This document shows positions 1 through 11,259 of a stretch of 60,000 nt of DNA, piece by piece; within the stretch, counting starts at the first letter, position 1, and each line of letters begins with the position of its first letter. The translations under genes and the position numbers were made by a program. The stretch covers positions 90,577,840 to 90,637,839 of the forward strand of contig CM043971.1 of assembly GCA_014529385.2 (NCBI GenBank), written 5' to 3'. The notes beneath the pieces are model-generated. The model made no database searches and had not been told where the DNA came from. It saw only the letters and a list, made by a program, of their open reading frames with translations. Origin of the DNA: Adiantum capillus-veneris. Its lineage: Eukaryota > Streptophyta > Polypodiopsida > Polypodiales > Pteridaceae.

Positions 1-1
1 A

Positions 2-316
2 CGAGCGGATCATCTTTGAAGGATACACAACGGGGAAGCTCCTGAAGGAGTAGATGATGACATACCAGATGCTTATCTTTTCAATGTTGAAATGCTACCC
101 AGATGGTCTCAGGAACAACAAACAATTCGACAACCAAAAAACTTCCAGTTGATAGCAGGACGGCTGTATCATCTAGGATCGGACCAAATCCTACGATTAT
201 GTATAAATCCGAAAGAATTCGAGTGCTACCTTGAAGAAGCACATGTCCAGGATTGTGCATTTTATTGTTCAACAGTGAAAACATACCAGAGACTGAAACA
301 GTTAGTGGTTTATTAG
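2..316 (+). pseudogene. Ty3/gypsy pol fragment (E1): RNase H tail and first integrase zinc-finger-like copy
   Basis: Frame 2 opens with the ADHL-stop-R form of the ADxLSR motif that closes the RNase H domain of Ty3/gypsy polyproteins; the serine position is a TGA at 17-19. An acidic linker follows, then the block NFQLIAGRLYHLG that normally precedes the integrase HHCC zinc finger, and EEAH as the first histidine region. The frame meets a TAG at 314-316, but homologous sequence continues in the same frame on the other side (THSYVTNCTICS, the CxxC half of the finger). The window edge cuts off the rest of RNase H and the reverse transcriptase. This is a decayed retrotransposon fragment; the family call is firm and the exact lineage is unknown. 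Confidence 0.75.
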
Positions 317-701
317 CCAACTATGTATGCGAACACACATTCTTATGTTACCAATTGTACTATATGTAGTGCCAAACGGCCAGTGGATCACGCGACATTG
401 TTTCAGGTAAACATTGCACTTGCATGGAGTCAATATATCATTGATTTCTTAACCACTAGGACATTTCCTGAGAACATAACAAGAGCACGGAAAAAAGCTA
501 TAGAGCTAGAGGCCCGTGACTTTCAGTTAATAGGGAACCAACTCTATAAGTGAGGAAAGGACAATCAGCTTAGAATCTGTGCAAGTGAAAGTGAATACCT
601 GCTGATTCTAGAACATGCACATAGCGGAATAAGTGGAGGCCATTTTTCGGGCGATAAGACGGCAAAAAAAGTCTTAACCCGTAGGTACATGGTGGCCTAC
701 A
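317..701 (+). pseudogene. Ty3/gypsy pol fragment (E1): second integrase HHCC zinc-binding domain
   Basis: After the CTIC motif near 355-366 the reading runs through a linker (WSQYIIDFL, RARKKAIELEA) into a second DFQLIGNQLYK block and a clear zinc-finger first half, EHAHSGISGGHF, at about 610-645. A TGA at 551-553 interrupts it. One extra base at about 689 shifts the frame; across that point the reading passes from RRY to WWPTLHMDAEE and on to RCDTC. The finger is therefore complete in content but broken by one stop and one frameshift. Compared with the preceding feature, the N-terminal integrase module appears twice in a row, which is unusual. Confidence 0.72.
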
Positions 702-1544
702 TTGCACATGGATGCTGAAGAGTTTGTAAAGCGTTGTGACACATGTCAGCGCACCAAGGTGCCGATAAAGAGAGATGAGATGCCACTACGGCCAATGATG
801 GGAGCAAGAGAATTTGCAAAATGGGGCATTGATTTTGTGGGACCTATCTCACCCCCTGCATATCGCACCCATACCCAATATATCATTGTGGCTACGGACT
901 ATCTCACAAAATGGACGGAAGCCAAGGCAACGCAAAAAGCAGATGCATGCACTACTGCACAATTTTTGTATGAGAATGTTTTTGTACGATACGGGTTACC
1001 TATAGAAATTGTCAATGACCGTGGGACACATTTTCTTAATGAAGTCATTGAATATCTGCTAGAGGAATTCATGGTCATACATAGGAAATCTGCTCCATAC
1101 CATCCACAGGCAAATGGACAAGCTGAGGCCACAAATAAAACACTATGCACGGTTCTCACTAAAATAGTGTCAGAGTCACTAACAGATCGGGATCAGCATC
1201 TACACTCAACACTATGGGCATACAAGGTAGCTTACAAAACATCGATAGGAACAACACCGTACAACATGGTGTTTGGCCTAGATGCTATACTACCCATAGA
1301 GTTTTTAATTCCAACTCTACGAGTAGCAAAATGCTTAGGATGGACGCGGCATGAGCTCTCTTCATGAATAGATGATCTTGAAAAGCTAGATGAACTCCAC
1401 TTGAGAGCTGTAGCTTCAATCTATGCTAAAAAGAGAAGACAAAAAGAGTTTTTTGACAAACATGTGCGCACTAAAGAGTTCAAAATAGGTGATTATGTAC
1501 TTGTTTATACTCTGAAGCAAAACAGTCCAAACAAATCATCCTAA
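690..1544 (+). pseudogene. Ty3/gypsy integrase catalytic core and C-terminal part (E1)
   Basis: An open stretch of 221 codons (702-1367) holds the CxxC end of the zinc finger (C12, C15) and a retroviral-type integrase core: D44 in WGIDFVGP, D106 in VNDRGTHF and E142 in the SAPYHPQANGQAE region. The last two are separated by 35 residues, the classic DD35E spacing. The core inserts cDNA into the host genome. A TGA at 1365-1367 ends the open frame, yet the same frame continues to a TAA at 1542-1544 with the typical end of the domain (FDKHVRTKEFKIGDYVLVYT). Homology stops near 1518, where unrelated LTR-like sequence begins. All three catalytic residues survive, so this is the best-preserved enzyme of E1, but it is not translatable as one protein with its zinc finger. 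Confidence 0.88.
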
Positions 1545-1545
1545 G

Positions 1546-2082
1546 GTCTAATAACACTCTCCCACGGTCAAAACAACAAAAAATAGTGATTTTAGCACTC
1601 AATATGAAGATTAGACTCGTAGACGCATAGTCTCACGAACCACAATGGAAGTTGCAATGCTTACACTTGAGTGAGAGTGTGTGAAAAGAGGATCATAATG
1701 CAAGTTCGAAATTGAAATTTGATTACCAATCTCAAGATATGTTGATTACAAGATAGAGACGCTTGGTTGCTTGATTGACATACAACAAAGCTCTTTTTTC
1801 TTCCAAAAGATAAGACTCCTTTCACATTAAGTTATTGAACTTTATATCTAGGGCTTTCTAAATGGCTGGTGGCCATGGCTGGTGGCTGGTGGCCGGCGGC
1901 CGGCTCACATTGGTCTTTACAGATATCATGGCAAAATTACAACTCAAGGAATTGGCCAGTTACTTTAGAATTAGGATTTATGCACAGTGTAGCTACACTA
2001 GCTCCAAAAAGTAGCATAGTACAAATTCATTGAAAATGTGGTGTCCGGCTAGGTGGGCACGTGTTTACTAAATACGCCAACA
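1546..2082 (-). mobile_element. Probable LTR or LTR fragment, minus orientation
   Basis: On the minus strand the segment begins TGTTGGCG at 2082 and is preceded by a purine-rich run, GGAAGGAGGGAA (2083-2094), the arrangement of a polypurine tract followed by a 3' LTR. The other edge is not clear and no target duplication was found. The interior has a TGGCTGGTGGCC-type minisatellite at about 1862-1907, like those in two copia-type LTRs elsewhere in the window. It abuts the broken end of the E1 integrase. Confidence 0.4.
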
Positions 2083-3956
2083 TTCCCTCCTTCCTAGATT
2101 GTGTCGCCCCTTGACACAACCAAAGCTTGTTGTTCGGATTGTCTTTAAGGTTGGTCTTTAGCTTTGAAAGTGCTTTGTCGTTCAGAATGCTCCCCCCTTC
2201 CTTGAGTGATTTATATCTGATGTGTTGTTCTTAATATATGAGTTGAACTTTTATTATCAAGGAAACTTTTCATCTTGTTGTGCATTCTCTTCTTTGTTTC
2301 CATTGTTGGCCATGAATATCTCTTTTGATGTGCTTGCCATTGTGGGAACTCATCTTCTTTGGATGTGCTTTCCGTTGTGGGAACTCGGCTTCTTTAGATT
2401 GTGACTTGATGATGGATTTTCCCTCGAGTTCCATTGCAAGGTCAGGCATTTTCTCAAGGGGTTCACCTCTTAGACATGTAAGTTACCATATGAGTTCAAA
2501 TTAATAGGTCTTCTAATTGTCAAAATTTTAAAATTCTAACAAGATTATATCAACAAAAGGGGTTTTCTAACTGATTTTAAAGAAAAAACCGTAAGTTTTG
2601 GAAGAAAAGGGGCTTAAGCATGTAAGTAAAGGGGTTTTTTAAATACCCTTTGAATGCACGTTATATGAATAATTTATTAAAGATGCACCCCCCAAGGGTG
2701 TTTGTAATATTGCACCAACTTCAAAGCACTGTGTGATCTCCTTATGATTGTCATAGATAGCTCTCATACTGAATTTGTTAATGCTTGTTTGTTGTTCTTG
2801 TATCTCGTTCTTCAATCTGCCATTTTTTAATACAACATTTTTGTTGACTGTGAAGATAAGCGTTTCTCTTAACAAGCATAGTTGAGAGTTGCAATTGATG
2901 CTCTGATTCTTTGACAAATGATATGGTAGCCATTTTTTATTGTTAATGTGTTATTAATATATACAAGAGGATAGTGATGAGTGTTTCTAGAATAGGGTCT
3001 AAAACCTAGATGAGATGACCAAAGGAAAAAAACACAATGGAAAAAAAGTGTCTTTGGTTTACGCTTTTATGGGAGTTGAGCGGTTGGACTTGAAGCACTT
3101 GTTCATGCAAAGAGAGTGCTTGGGAGAAAGAGAGGTAGAGTGTCTAATGCAAGTGTCAATTATGGAACACTCTTTATGCATTTGAAAAATACGTCAAACA
3201 AAATCATGCAATGTGAAACATGCAATTGATGGGTGCTTCAAGGAACAAGTGTAGCACATGTGACATTATAGGATGTTGCAATAGCTTCCATGTTTCCAAG
3301 AAGGGTGTTTGATGTAAAAGCTTCTCCACTCATACCTCACTGTGCTCGATGTGTGAGTGTATATTTTACTTTCTCCTTCAGTCCACTGGACTTGAAATAC
3401 AAAGACTTTGACTCTTCTGCCCACCTATACTAGCATGAGTGACACAACATAGATATAAAGAAAACTAGTGAGGCAAAAGCAGCCATATGATTTGATTGGC
3501 CATTGAAGTTAATGGAGAATTTTATCTCATGACCTACACAAATTCCTAGTCTCATTTATATGCAATCAACCATAAGAAATTGTTGTTTTGGGCAATCTGG
3601 ATTGGTCCATCAACTTTGGAGGTTTGTTGTGACCAAGAGATGAGAAATTTTACAAATTTCTCATTTTTTCCATATGTAGTAGTCAATGAACCATAAGCTC
3701 ATGAAAGGATTTTCCAAAATGCATGAATCTACTATGGTTTTGGAAGTTATTTTCAAAACCCTGAAAGGATATTTTTATGTCATGCTATGTTACCAACCTA
3801 GTGTTAAATGTAGTTTCCACATTTTGGAATACAACTCTCTAGAAGTGATTATCAAACTTTTGATCTATGTCACTAATAATACTAGCTAGAAGACCATAGA
3901 GTCTATATAGATGCTCTATAAATAGCCGTGCTATTTTTTATGTCTTAACAATAGTC
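2083..3956. other. Gene-less stretch, no recognisable feature
   Basis: Apart from the purine-rich tract at 2083-2094 I see no conserved domain, RNA gene or clear repeat. A minus-strand open frame of 92 codons at 2639-2917 has no recognisable motif. Minus-strand reading around 2230-2480 gives a Lys/Glu-rich sequence that could be decayed retroelement coding, but I cannot assign it. Confidence 0.4.
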
Positions 3957-4525
3957 TTAGTGGGAATGAATCGACATCTTTGTTAGATGGTCTACATTTA
4001 CCGATATGGTATCATGGCCACGATTTGTACCATGTAGTACTACTATAAAATCCATACAGATACTCTCCCACTTACCTTGTGGAATCTCTAAAGGATGTAA
4101 AAGGACACCTACCTTGAGATACTTGGCCTTATTAACTTGGCATTGTTGGCATTTTAGTACGTACTCTTGAACATCATGATGTAAGCATGGCCAATAAAAT
4201 TGCTTTCGAACTAAGGCATACGTCTTACGAAAACTTGGATGACCAGCACTTGGACTGTCATGACACTAGAGTAATATTTGGAGCCTATTGTCTGAGTCCT
4301 TTGGCACACATACTCTACCCTTGTGCAGTAATCGTCAATGGAAAAATTCTTTCATCACTTAAGCTCGTCTTGAGTAGGGGTGGAGCTTTGTGTGTTGGAG
4401 TTTTTATCTGGGCGTGCGAAAACATGTTGGTCTGGCCATGCAGAGACATGTGAGTGTGAGGGTCCCTTCTTAAAACCGCACTCCACACTTTAGCATATGA
4501 TTGATCTTGTGCACACTTGCTACGT
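3957..4525 (-). pseudogene. Ty3/gypsy integrase fragment (E3, distal half)
   Basis: Minus-strand reading from about 4345 down to 3957 gives RLLHKGRVCVPKDSDNRLQI, then CHDSPSAGH (zinc-finger histidines), YALVRKQFYWP, KCQQCQVNKA (cysteines), PQGKWESICMDF (first catalytic Asp region) and DHLTKMSIHSH before a TAA at 3957-3959. This is the zinc finger and the start of the core of a chromovirus-like integrase. A TAG separates LQILL from CHD. The rest of the core is missing. Upstream, 4345-4525 reads as the poorly conserved linker to RNase H (YAKVWSAVLRRD). It matches in strand and domain order the gag-PR-RT-RNase H block at 15854-19252; removing the E2 insertion joins them. Confidence 0.8.
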
Positions 4526-6455
4526 TATCGAGAAATTTGCGATCTTGCCAGGAAATCGTCGGGCTTTTGGCTGTGAGAGTTTGTGAGAGAACTCTAAAAA
4601 CTATATGGAGTTAAACCATAGATTTCATGAAGTCTAGGGTTTGGAAGGAAGTGCAATCAAAGAAGCCCCACTCTTTCTCCCTTGCACTCACACACTCAAA
4701 GAAAGAACACAAAAGAGAATAGCAAAACAACACAGAGATGAAAACATCAAGGCCATGTTCATATTGTTTCATGGGTAATATGAAAGGGTTAATATATGAG
4801 TTAATGGCATTCAATCTTTGCCGACCAAACAGGCTACGAATTGTTCTTTGGAATTGTAGTTTTGTGCTTACCATAATACATATGTTTTGTCTAGTGATTG
4901 GGATTAATTGTGTGTACAAATCCTCTTGGTTCATAGCAAGATACTTACACTTATGTCAAAAGAAAAGTTATAGTCTATAAGAGATAGTATGATGGGATCC
5001 GGTGAAATAAGTATTTCATTGAGCCTTTCTGGGCCAAAGAGAAACACTATACGTTGTTGAACGTGTATTTTACGGCTAATCCATACGTTAATTCTAATAG
5101 ATCATGCAGAGTGAAAGCGATAGAAATTCTCATCATGTGGATTATTCATCTAGAATAACTCTAGTATGTGCAAAATGTAGATATGAGAGAAGAGAAGGGA
5201 AGAGAAGAGAAGAGCGTTTCCCTCCCAAGACCTATTCTTGCCCGTAGGCAATAAGGATACTGCGGGGAGAGATGTACCTGTAGCAAGGAGAACATAGAAT
5301 TTGTAGAGAGAATGAATTTCTAAGAGTGCGAGAGATAGGTTTGGTTAAGGAGATGAGATTATATATAATATGTTGGATTAGATATGAAAAAGAAAACAAC
5401 AAGAAATCAACAAAATATCAACGTAGAACAAATCTTACTTGACAAACCCTTCGACACCATTTTTTGATGGAGAGAGAACAAGAGGGAAGAATTCCACATT
5501 GATTGATTCACCAAGTTCCGCTAGGAGAAAGTGTAGGCTTAGGCTTATGTTAATGGCTAAGTACAATTAGGCATTACTACTTTGACTCCCTCATGAACTC
5601 CTCTCATCAATGGCTTGAATGAATTTCAAGGAAGAAGAGGTCCCCTTTTATAGGTGAAGGGAGCCCCCAAGGGTTTACACAAGAAGAGAAGAGCCAGTGT
5701 GAACAGAAACTGGAAAAGTTGGAAATGAGTTGTCCCTGCATGATGTGGGCAGACTAGGGTCCAGTATTTTGATCATATCTTCTCTACCGTGGCTCCAAAT
5801 AAAAAAGTAAAATATGGGCGGAAAATGTAGGTCATTAACTACGACTCGTATTTTATATACGTTTTTTAATTCAGATTGGAACCTTGTGTAAAAAATTCAT
5901 CAAAATAGGGTACAATTTTGACATCAAAAGTCTTCTTGTGGTCCTCTTAGTCTAGACTTTTATTTGATTCCAATAGACACCTCATTCCATATGAAAGCAT
6001 GACATTGCTCGTTGACAAATTTTTGTAATCATGCTTGAAAAAAATGCATTAAAATAGGGCTATCTTTGAGAATCATGGAAGCTAGCGTCCCACTAGCATT
6101 TGATTCCTTCCTAGTAGCTATTTAGAAGAAATACAGAATATATATATATTGAAATTTACTCTAGATATAGGATCTAGCTAGGGTGTAAGATGATAATGAC
6201 ATAGTAGAAATAAAGAATCAATGCATCTTGCCCCAATTTAAAGAGGCGGAGCTATTGACGCTTTTTTCATAGTACTTTTTGACGGTAAAGTAAGAATATG
6301 TTATCCTTGAGATAAATAATAGGATAATATAGAAATCTTATTATTATACTTAAATATGCATATGTACATTATTGGAAATATAATTATGTATCTAAAAAGT
6401 GGCAAGATAGATCTTGTAGCATGTGTTCCCACTATGTACATGTAACAGCACGGCA
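4526..6455 (-). repeat. E2 3' LTR
   Basis: Near-parallel to 11260-13176 over its length (for example the segments around 4541 and 11276, and 6391-6440 versus 13125-13176). Relative to the 5' LTR it lacks about 60 bp near 5518 and has about 30 extra bp near 5070. In the element's own orientation it starts TGCCGTGC at 6455, directly after the polypurine tract. Confidence 0.85.
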
Positions 6456-6467
6456 TCCACCCCCTCT
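6456..6467 (-). promoter_or_regulatory. E2 polypurine tract
   Basis: Minus strand AGAGGGGGTGGA sits immediately before the 3' LTR start, the position where plus-strand cDNA synthesis is primed. The same 12-mer precedes the 3' LTR of A2, and a one-base variant precedes that of A1. Confidence 0.75.
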
Positions 6468-6479
6468 AAACCTGCACAT

Positions 6480-6850
6480 CCTTCGGTATGTATTGTCTCC
6501 TCTTCTCTTAAACATTTTGATCCTTGTTTCTGCAATGGGAACCATCTAGTTCAGACAAGCTGTAAGTAGCTTTTTCGTGCACATGTTTTACAACATATGG
6601 TCCAAACCATCTTTTTGAGAACTTACGCATGACTGTGTGCTAGTTATCAAGGCTACTATCATACACTAAAACACAGTCACCTTTGTTAATTGCTTTGCTC
6701 CTAAGCCAATGTCCCTTATCAAAGTAGTCCTTTTTTTTCAACCTTGCATTTTTTAGTCATTCTTTTGCAGCCCCAATGTCTTCAGGTCTTCTCTCTAGTT
6801 TCCTTATGCGCAATGCAAGGAGATCTTCCTTGCTAAGCCCCTCTTGCCAA
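6480..6850 (-). pseudogene. E2 integrase C-terminal remnant (zinc finger and catalytic core deleted)
   Basis: Minus-strand reading gives LSKEDLLALRIRKLERRPED, then LKKKDYFDKGHWLRSKAI, GDCVLVYDSSLDN, and KRWFGPYVVKHV...TYSLSELDG. This is the charged helix and SH3-like C-terminal domain of gypsy integrases, which binds DNA. Two in-frame stops interrupt it. Immediately before it, at 6850-6946, lies the end of RNase H (DIAMLRWIAYIKSLN, VYTLARG). The whole zinc finger and DDE core that should lie between them is absent, so a deletion of roughly a kilobase joined the two near 6845-6850. Confidence 0.8.
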
Positions 6851-8161
6851 GGTATACACTATATTGTCTATACCTACAATGTGCTTAAAATCAAGGTTTA
6901 AGGACTTAATGTAGGCAATCCATCGCAACATAGCAATGTCTGGCGTTCAGCAGCTTGTAATTATCCCAAGAAGTGGTAGAAAATCTGTTTCTACAACCAC
7001 ACATGCACCAATTAGGTACTCTTTCCCATTTTTCAAGGTTGTAACCATACCCCATAACTCTCTCTTTATCTGTGGATAGTTTCTTTGGCGAGCACTTAGT
7101 ACCTTTGCTCCAAATCTCACCACATACATGTATCCTTCTTCGTTATCTTGCCCTATTGCCAATCCAATCCCTGTAGGACTGGTGTCTACTGTCACAATTA
7201 CTGGCCTTTGACACTCATAGTCTACCTTTCTCAAAGTTGGTGCTGACTGGAGCAACTCCTTTAGTTTTTTCATGGCTTTTACATGTTCTTCTTGATTCTT
7301 TCTAAGCAATAGATAAAGAGGATCAGGTACATGCGCATAATGTGGAATCCAAATAACATAAAAGACACATGCTCCCAGAAACCTTCTTACCTCAGTGATG
7401 CTAGTGCATGTTTCTTTCATTCTTTGGATGGCATCTACCTTTGTTGGACAAGGTTTCCTACCATATGGCCTGCACATGTGCCCCACAATGAGCACTTCAT
7501 TGACACCAAACATAGACTTTTTCCCTGACAATGTAAGATTCACTTCTTCCAACATAGACAAAATTCTATCACAATCATTTATGTGATTTACCACAAACCT
7601 GCGACATTCCCTGAAATCCAAAGATTCATCTTTCTTACTTTCTTCACATCCTTTGATAAGAAAATCATCAACGAAAGGCATTGTGATTTGAGGAATAAAG
7701 TCACATAAGACCTTATTCATCCCATTCATCATATGTGCAACCGAGTTGGTTGCTTCCTGTGGTGGAAAGGTACACATCCTTACCAAACCCAAAGGTGTCC
7801 TCATGGTTGTCAAGTCTCTGCTTTCGATTGCAAGCTGAAATTGATCATACCCTGAGTACAGATCCCCCACTGAGTAAATTTCCCTCCCTGCAAATGCCTC
7901 TGCAAACTCATCCAGAATTGGACCTATACCTACATTTCTAATTTTCACCTTGTTCACTGGTTGCATATCTTGGATGAAGCTTAGAGAACCATTCTTCTTT
8001 GGCACTGTGAACCACCTGTTTGAGTATGGAGAACAAGAAGGCTCCAAAATTCCCATTTTGATTTTCTCATTCAGTAGCTCCACTAACTTTGGCAAATGAG
8101 CCTTTGGAACCGGGATAGGCCGCAGATTCCAAGGCAAATGAGGTATTGTGAAAATTACCAT
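6851..8161 (-). CDS. E2 reverse transcriptase and RNase H
   Basis: The longest open frame in the window: 404 codons (6947-8161), with RNase H tail sequence continuing to about 6851. It copies element RNA into cDNA and degrades the RNA strand. RT motifs run from RPIPVPKAHL and PKKNGSLSF through DLYSGY (first catalytic Asp at 100) to FVDD at 163-166, the family form of YxDD, and then VGHMCRPYGRKP and the RRFLGACVFY connection. RNase H has D326 (TVDTSP), E368 (RELWG) and D392 (ETDFLPLLG). Key acidic residues are all present. The first methionine is probably not the true start, since the frame is part of a longer pol reading that begins near the protease; stops between 8162 and 8830 break that link. 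The matching integrase core is missing. Confidence 0.9.
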
Positions 8162-8831
8162 AGGAGCTACAATAGAAGGATCAACACATCCTATCTCATG
8201 TGGCTCAAGTGCAAAAGCCTTACCATGCTTTGAAAGAATTTCTTTGAAGCACTTTGTCTCCTCCTGTGTTAGAAACTCCTCACGCGACCAATCTGGAACT
8301 CTTGGAAAGACTCCTTTGTGAAGGTATGCCCAATCTTTTTAGGATTCCTTCAACCTGGTTGTAAAGAAGCCTGCTCAATCTTTTCCCTATTGTTGGGTGG
8401 GAAGGGTGAAGCTACTGGTTTCACCTTCTTTGTTATACTCTTGTATTTAGTTTCAACATGGACTTTTGGGCCAATTGTTTGGTTTTTTTAAAAGGCTTCT
8501 ATTACTTGATACATTTCCATAGAGCAAACTTCCATAACTTTATTTTCAAGATGCAAACTAGAACCCATTATAGCATCAAGCTCACCCATAGTATCTACAA
8601 AAGAAACTTGTTCACACAAACCCAAAACATTTTCAGTAGGCTCTAGCAGCCCACTCTTTTTCATGCCTATTTGTACATTATGCACATATTGCCTCTCACA
8701 TCTCTTCAAATCTTCAAGTTTTATAAAGCATAGTGATCCATTCCTTGTTACCAAGGAGCTCATTGAGAAAGTTTCACCTATTTTTGGATCAGGCTAGACC
8801 TTTTTTCTTTCTGTACCACTGCAATCCCGCT
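8162..8831 (-). pseudogene. E2 pol linker between protease and RT
   Basis: Minus-strand sequence between protease and RT. An open stretch at 8488-8763 contains GELDAIMGSSLHLENKVMEV, and the stretch before the RT frame reads HTFTKESFQEF and a KHGKAF-like region that normally leads into gypsy RT. Several stops and shifts occur. No catalytic residues are expected here. Confidence 0.55.
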
Positions 8832-9809
8832 TTACAATGGTACTTGGCCAAAACCCATCATTTCTCTATGATCATGAAACTCTTTGCTCACCTTTGGTAG
8901 AGGATGTTCTCTGAGGTTGTCACGATTTCTTTCATGGTTTACACAAACTATGAGAAATTGGACACATCGTTTACCATCTTTGCTACGTATAGCATATGTT
9001 GAACCATCATCCATTACCTTTGTTTCCATTCAAAATTCCACAATGTAGGGTTGTCCAAGGATGAGATGATATGAAGATGTATCATGTAGAAAGAAGTTTT
9101 GGTCAATTTTTACATCACCTATTGTCACCTTCACACGTGGACATGCTGCATACAATTCACCAGATGAATTGTTTGCCACTTTTACCATACAACCATGATC
9201 TGTGTCCATTGGCCATTTGCACTTGTTGTAGAGACTCTTTGACATTATGTTTATTTCTGAACCATGGTCAATCAAGGCAACAAACGGCTCTTCAAGATCA
9301 CCTACCTTGACTAAAGTTTTTGTAGTAGCCCTTTCCCAGTGACTTCGTGAATAGTAGCTCCTAGGAATAGCTTCAACTTCTTCATCATCATTTGAGAAAT
9401 GCACTTGCTTCACTATCCCACTAGATTGGTAGCATCCTGCCACACCTCCATCATCCTCCTTATTTCTCAATTGTATCCCTTGTGCCTTCAAGGTTTCTCC
9501 ATCAACCTGTGGACGAGCAACCTCAGTAAGAGTTTGCCTCTTTCTCTTGCTGATGTCAATGATCTCCTCATGGAATTCACGCTTTGCAATGCCAAGGACT
9601 TCTCCCATAGTGAACTCAATCTTGCTATTCAAAATTCTATCCTCCGAGACTTTCTTTAAATTTGTAGCAACCTCAATATTAAATTGTAGTTTATAAGTTG
9701 GGCCTTTTGTCTTACCTTTTGTTGGCTCTCTCTTCTTTCCTATTGTAGACTCCTCCATGAGTACTTCAGGTGGAGATGCTCCTTGTGTCGGGGGTGTTTG
9801 GGATGGCAT
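8832..9809 (-). pseudogene. E2 aspartic protease region
   Basis: Two adjacent open stretches on the minus strand (9030-9809, 259 codons, and 8832-9029) are separated by one TGA and stay in frame. The first carries a retropepsin-like core: KVGDLEEPFVALIDHGSEIN, with Asp-His-Gly where DTG or DSG is usual, then KVTIGDVKIDQNFF and HLILGQPYI, the second conserved strand. The second stretch gives METKVMDDGSTYAI. The upstream 130 residues are basic and low in complexity (KKREPTKGKTKGP). The protein would cut the gag-pol precursor. DHG may be a lineage-specific form rather than a mutation, because its surroundings are well kept; I cannot test that here. Confidence 0.75.
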
Positions 9810-9959
9810 TGAGTCGCTTCTTCCCCCACTTCTAGAAGCTCTTTTTGATGGTCATTCATCAACATTCTCACGTCTGCGCTTCTCTTCTACAATAGACTCA
9901 TTTTGTTGGCATTTTGTAATGTAGGCATGCACTAACAATGAGTCCATTGGATCATTCCA

Positions 9960-10330
9960 TCATGTTTCTAGACGTATGCAATCACCTATTTCATGTTGAA
10001 TCTCTTTTGTAAGCTTTCCCTTTTTAGCTAATTGCATGACATTTGGCCAAATTTGACCATGATGGTCACTCACCTCTTCATCACTAGGATGCTCAATTTT
10101 TACTCCATAAGTAGTTGCCTCTACTGAAGAGGTGGCATGGTTAGTTGCCATATCTTCAACTAAGGTTTGCATTCCCCCCTTCCCAAAGTTAGTTCTCAAG
10201 GGTAGGCCTGTCTCTCTTAAGTGGATTTTACCATCCTTAAAAAAGACAATATCTTTTGTCAAAGCATCACTAAAATCATCACAATCCCTTCTTCCATGGT
10301 CTGTACTATCACACTAAATACCTCTATTAA
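9960..10330 (-). pseudogene. E2 gag zinc knuckle and downstream region
   Basis: Minus-strand reading across 10330-10285 gives a knuckle in which the expected CIWC has become G-I-stop-C, followed by DSTDHGRRDC, so the CX2CX4HX4C spacing is visible but the first Cys and the Trp are lost (TGG to TAG). It continues as an open frame of 100 codons (9960-10262): LTKDIVFFKDGKIHLRETG and onward. The knuckle would bind the element RNA during packaging. Confidence 0.65.
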
Positions 10331-11210
10331 CACAAGCCTTCTTTGGGTTGTTGTCTTTGCCTAGGTACTGGCCCTGATGGTTGGCCTTTTTCTACAAGCT
10401 TTGCAAGATTTACCTTCAAGTCACGCATTCCCTTCACAAGCTCATCTAGCATAGACTCATCAAACTTAGGAGCCATAAAATTAGGCTTTACCATTTTGTC
10501 AGAAGTTGAGGTGGAAGGACTTGTAGTGTTTACTACCATCTTGTCCCTTCTTCTTTTTCATTTGGCAAGCAGTGAGACAGACCTTCAACTTCATTCCAGT
10601 CGATCTTTAGTCCTTTCTCATCATCTTTATCTTCAAGAAGAAGCTCCAAGTTTTCTTGAAACTCTTTACCTACAACTTGTAAGAAAAGATATGTCTTCTC
10701 TGCATCTAGTGTGGCCCTTTCTGTCATGGTGAGTTGTGCATAGCGCCGCTCAAGTTCCCTAAGTAGCTCTGTTATTGATAGTCCTGGCTTTGGCTTGACT
10801 ACCCATTCTAAGAATGTCCTTTTGGTCACTCTCTCAGAGTCCTCCATGAAATATTCCTCCTTCAAAGATACTTTGAGTTCTTCCCAGTTTCTCCCATGCC
10901 CATCTTTAATTCCCCTAACATGTTCCCTAATTTTTGGAGCAGCAACTAGCTCAAAGCTGTGAATTATCTCACCTTCTGAAATGCGATGTAGCTCCATCTC
11001 CTTCACATACTTGCATTAGTACTTGGTTACATCTTTGTCATTGAATTGACCCATTGTGTTGATGACTGCTTGTATGGCCTTGGTTGTTGAAATCTCCCTT
11101 CTTTTAGTGGCATGTTGTTGTTGTGTAAACATTGCAAATGCTTGAAACATTTGCATTGTTGCTGGGTCAAAATGCATACCCTGTTTCCCAACATGATCAT
11201 CCTTGGTTAC
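10327..11210 (-). pseudogene. E2 gag capsid region
   Basis: The minus-strand frame begins near 11210 (DPATMQMFQAFAMF), runs through NTMGQFNDKDVTKY, has one stop, then an open stretch of 157 codons at 10533-11006 with the helical capsid core: FELVAAPKIREHV, EELKVSLKEEYFMED, RTFLEWV, ELLRELERRYAQL, EKTYLFLQ. A further 70-codon stretch (10327-10539) supplies a Pro/Ser/Thr-rich linker leading to the knuckle. Gag proteins assemble the virus-like particle. Order and spacing relative to primer site and protease fit a complete gag now carrying a few stops. Confidence 0.75.
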
Positions 11211-11235
11211 CCATAAACTCTCACCCTGGAAGTTT

Positions 11236-11253
11236 CACGTTTTGGGTTCACCA
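11236..11253 (-). promoter_or_regulatory. E2 primer-binding region
   Basis: Six bases inside the 5' LTR the minus strand reads TGGTGAACCCAAAACG. Position and TGG start fit a tRNA primer site; I could not assign the tRNA. The A2 element has TGGTGAACCCAACGC at the equivalent place (53857) and A1 a close variant (27286). Confidence 0.65.
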
Positions 11254-11259
11254 AAAATA

